A model generated the notes under the pieces. That model was not told the DNA's origin, did not search any database, and saw only the letters and a list, made by a program, of their open reading frames with translations. Positions 61,632 to 64,000 of a stretch of DNA of 64,000 nucleotides are shown here, piece by piece (position 1 is the first letter of the stretch; each line of letters opens with the position of its first letter). The stretch lies in NCBI GenBank assembly GCA_017623115.1, contig JAGAPT010000022.1, positions 44,715 to 108,714 of the forward strand, given 5' to 3'. Source of the stretch: Alistipes sp. GTDB lineage: Bacteria > Bacteroidota > Bacteroidia > Bacteroidales > Rikenellaceae. The translations under genes were made by a program, and so were the position numbers.

Positions 61632-63434
61632 ATGAGCGATTTTATTGTCAGTGCACGCAAGTATCGTCCCGCAACCTTTGCCTCGGTTGTCGGGCAAAAG
61701 CACATCACCTCGACGCTGAAAAATGCTATCGAGCGTGGTCAGTTGGCGCATGCCTACCTCTTCTGCGGTCCGCGCGGTGTGGGTAAGACCACCTGTGCCC
61801 GCATCTTTGCCAAGGCGATCAACTGCCTCGACCCGCAGGGTGCCGAGGCGTGCAACACCTGCGAATCGTGCCGCTCGTTCAACGAGGGACGCTCACTGAA
61901 CATCCACGAGCTCGATGCCGCATCGAACAACTCGGTCGAGGATATCCGCACGCTCATCGAACAGGTGCGCATCATTCCGCAGATAGGTCGCTACTCGGTA
62001 TTCATCATCGATGAGGTGCACATGCTCTCGGCTGCCGCCTTCAATGCCTTCCTCAAGACGCTTGAAGAGCCGCCCCAGCACGCCATCTTCATCCTCGCCA
62101 CCACCGAGAAGCACAAAATCATCCCAACGATTCTCTCGCGTTGCCAGATCTACGATTTCAACCGCATCCGTGTCGAGGATTCGGTCGAGTATCTGCGTTA
62201 CATCGCTTCACAGGAGGGTGTTACGGCCGATGAGGAGTCGTTGAACCTCATCGCCCAGAAGGCTGACGGAGGTATGCGTGATGCCCTCTCGATGTTCGAC
62301 AAGGCGGTTTCGTTCTGCGGCACGCAACTCGACTATCGCTCCGTAGCCCAGACCCTCAACGTGCTGGACTACGACACCTACTTCCACCTGACCGAACTGC
62401 TGACTGCGGGACGTTATGCCGAGTCGCTCGTTGCCTTCGACGAGGTGCTCTCGAAGGGTTTCTCGGGACAAACCTTCATGGCCGGCATGAATCGCCATAT
62501 GCGCGACCTGCTGATGGCCAAACGCCCCGAGACACTTCCGCTCATCGAGATGACCGGAGCCCTGCTCGACCGCTACCGCCTGCAGGCCGAGACGTGTGAT
62601 GCCGAGTTCCTCTTCGGAGCCATCGCCATCCTCACGGAACTCGACGGGAAGATACGACAATCCTCAAACGGACGGTTGTTGGTGGAGCTGGGTCTGATGA
62701 AAATCGCAAGACTCGGCCAAAAAAAAAAGGATGATGTAGGGTTCGACGAGGAGTACCTGCTCCCCGAGCTGACGCCCGAGCAGACACCCGCCGAACCGGT
62801 AACGGCAAAAGCCCCTGCGCAGGAGAAGCCTGTAACCCCGACCACGGTGCAGCCACCGCAGGTCGCAGCGACGAAACCGGCTCCATCCTCGGTCACGCCG
62901 ACACCGGCTCGCCAAGAGCCCCCCTCGGCACCGACACCGACGACACGACCTGCGGGTACGACCCCGATACGTCGTTCGCCCCTCGGAGCCTCGCTCACGG
63001 CGATGATGGCCGAGCAGCAGGCTCCCCGCCCAGCTGAGACAGCAACCCGGGAGGTACAGCCGACGCTCCGCACCATCGATCCTCGGTGTGCCGAGAAGAT
63101 TGAGGAGCATCGCTACGAGGTGTTGGCTCTCATTCGGGAGCAACGCCCCCGCTTCGTGCCAACCTTCGAGCAGATGACCCTGCAAGGGAACACGATTCGC
63201 CTCAGCGTTCCGTCACAGGAGCTGCACGACGAGATACAGCGCAACCGCACGTTGCTCCTGACCGGCATCGCCCGGACGGCCAACGTCGAGGGGAGCATCG
63301 AACTAGAGGTAACCATCAACGAGGAGTTGCGTGCCGCCCGCCCCATCAAATTGGAGGATCGCGTACGCTACATTACCGAGAAGAACCCCCTGCTCGGCGA
63401 CCTGCGCAAAGCACTCGACATGGAGGTCGAGTAA
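61632..63434 (+). CDS. dnaX: DNA polymerase III tau/gamma subunit
   Basis: Clamp-loader ATPase of the replicase. 600 residues: P-loop GPRGVGKTTCARIFAKA, four zinc Cys (NCLDPQGAEACNTCESC), Walker B DEVH, SRC motif (LSRCQIYDF), domain III ending near LLVELGLMKIAR, then a Pro/Thr/Ala-rich linker (about 380-470) and a C-terminal tau domain. An A10 tract (62719-62728) at residues 363-366 marks the exact border of domain III; both other frames stop within two to four codons, giving a 367-residue gamma-like product if slippage occurs. Starts at ATG 61632. Confidence 0.96.
   Translation: MSDFIVSARKYRPATFASVVGQKHITSTLKNAIERGQLAHAYLFCGPRGVGKTTCARIFAKAINCLDPQGAEACNTCESCRSFNEGRSLNIHELDAASNNSVEDIRTLIEQVRIIPQIGRYSVFIIDEVHMLSAAAFNAFLKTLEEPPQHAIFILATTEKHKIIPTILSRCQIYDFNRIRVEDSVEYLRYIASQEGVTADEESLNLIAQKADGGMRDALSMFDKAVSFCGTQLDYRSVAQTLNVLDYDTYFHLTELLTAGRYAESLVAFDEVLSKGFSGQTFMAGMNRHMRDLLMAKRPETLPLIEMTGALLDRYRLQAETCDAEFLFGAIAILTELDGKIRQSSNGRLLVELGLMKIARLGQKKKDDVGFDEEYLLPELTPEQTPAEPVTAKAPAQEKPVTPTTVQPPQVAATKPAPSSVTPTPARQEPPSAPTPTTRPAGTTPIRRSPLGASLTAMMAEQQAPRPAETATREVQPTLRTIDPRCAEKIEEHRYEVLALIREQRPRFVPTFEQMTLQGNTIRLSVPSQELHDEIQRNRTLLLTGIARTANVEGSIELEVTINEELRAARPIKLEDRVRYITEKNPLLGDLRKALDMEVE
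62719..62728 (+). promoter_or_regulatory. A10 slippage or frameshift site in dnaX
   Basis: Sequence CAA AAA AAA AAG GAT. In the -1 frame the codon after the A-tract is GGA then TGA; in the +1 frame AGG ATG ATG TAG. The equivalent site makes gamma by -1 ribosomal frameshift in E. coli and by transcriptional slippage at A9 in Thermus. No stimulatory stem-loop or upstream Shine-Dalgarno was confirmed. Confidence 0.65.
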
Positions 63435-63467
63435 CCATAACGATTACTAAAAACTGAAAATAATAGC

Positions 63468-64000
63468 ATGGCTACAAAGAATTTCATCGAAGAACTCGAA
63501 TGGCGTGGTATGATTCACACCATCATGCCCGGTGCCAAAGAGCAGCTCGAGAAGGAGCTGACCACAGCCTACCTGGGTATCGACCCCACGGCCGACTCGT
63601 TGCACATCGGCCACCTGGTGGGTGTCATGATTCTGAAACACTTCCAGCTCTGCGGCCACCGTCCGCTGGCCCTCATCGGAGGTGCTACGGGTATGATTGG
63701 CGACCCCTCGGGTAAATCGCAGGAGCGCAACCTGCTCGACGAGCAGACCCTGCGCCACAATCAGGAGGCGATTCGCGCCCAGCTGGCCAAGCTGCTCGAC
63801 TTCGACTCGGATGCACCGAATGCAGCTCGTCTGGTGAACAACTACGACTGGATGAAGGAGTTCTCGTTCCTCGACTTTGCCCGCGACATCGGTAAGTGCA
63901 TCACCGTGAATTACATGATGGCCAAAGATTCGGTCAAGAAGCGTTTCAACGGCGAGGGAGAGGGCATGTCCTTCACCGAGTTCACCTACCAGCTGCTGCA
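63468..64000 (+). CDS. tyrS: Tyrosyl-tRNA synthetase, N-terminal part
   Basis: Class I synthetase cut by the right edge; 177 codons are visible. Family markers are [19 protein letters not shown] with the HIGH motif, [32 protein letters not shown] and the beginning of FTYQLL. The KMSKS loop lies beyond the window. It starts at ATG 63468, 33 bp after dnaX. Confidence 0.97.
   Translation, partial: MATKNFIEELEWRGMIHTIMPGAKEQLEKELTTAYLGIDPTADSLHIGHLVGVMILKHFQLCGHRPLALIGGATGMIGDPSGKSQERNLLDEQTLRHNQEAIRAQLAKLLDFDSDAPNAARLVNNYDWMKEFSFLDFARDIGKCITVNYMMAKDSVKKRFNGEGEGMSFTEFTYQLL

Overview
The window looks like chromosome of a Bacteroidota gut-type bacterium, most likely Alistipes or a close relative (Rikenellaceae). 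The signs are the phylum's TAnnTTTG -7 promoter box in front of many genes, few Shine-Dalgarno sites, and families largely confined to the phylum (DUF4954, DUF4876, DUF6850, DUF3871, S9B dipeptidyl peptidase, TonB-dependent receptor with a carboxypeptidase-like N-terminal domain). The genus is inferred from general protein resemblance. There are no rRNA genes and no CRISPR array; there is one complete tRNA gene.

Layout. 1-4583: end of an unidentified gene, dipeptidyl peptidase IV, an exported superoxide dismutase (minus strand) and the NhaD Na+/H+ antiporter. 4694-20679: a genomic island of about 15.9 kb inserted in tRNA-Thr(CGT), bounded by a 54-bp direct repeat of the tRNA 3' half. All its genes lie on the minus strand. 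At the tRNA end it has a tyrosine integrase, a helicase-like protein with a Lys-less P-loop, a RecA-like ATPase and a DUF3871 protein. The cargo is a multi-zinc-ribbon protein, membrane proteins and a duplicated, partly decayed array of lipoproteins. I see no relaxase, conjugation or virion genes, so it may be a satellite-like or degenerate element. 20796-29790: CstA-like transporter, a helical-repeat protein, asd and PBP1A, a metallopeptidase/propeller/beta-barrel protein and a SUI1 factor. 30054-34449: a GH3 glycosidase with PA14 insert, a DUF4435 protein and a SlyD-type FKBP.

34530-42311: a compact co-directional cluster of a pseudokinase/WG-repeat protein, DUF4954, a vWA protein and a second pseudokinase/WG protein that is in frame with thioredoxin reductase, followed by RNase Z, a SpoU methyltransferase and a DUF454 membrane protein. 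42392-48280: pdxA with an odd charged tail, thrS, infC (apparently starting at AUC), and a Stealth/GT2 glycan pair. 48307-52413: clpB (minus) and an iron-type alcohol dehydrogenase. 52545-61420: an outer-membrane operon of TonB-dependent receptor, DUF4876 lipoprotein, DUF6850 barrel and M16 protease; the receptor is interrupted at a G10 tract, which suggests phase variation. 61618-64000: dnaX with an A10 slippage-type tract exactly after the clamp-loader domains, then the start of tyrS.

The points I find most worth following are the G10 switch in a possible protein-import/proteolysis operon, the dnaX A10 site, the pseudokinase-vWA-DUF4954-TrxR cluster, the infC AUC start, and the island with its repeated lipoprotein array.
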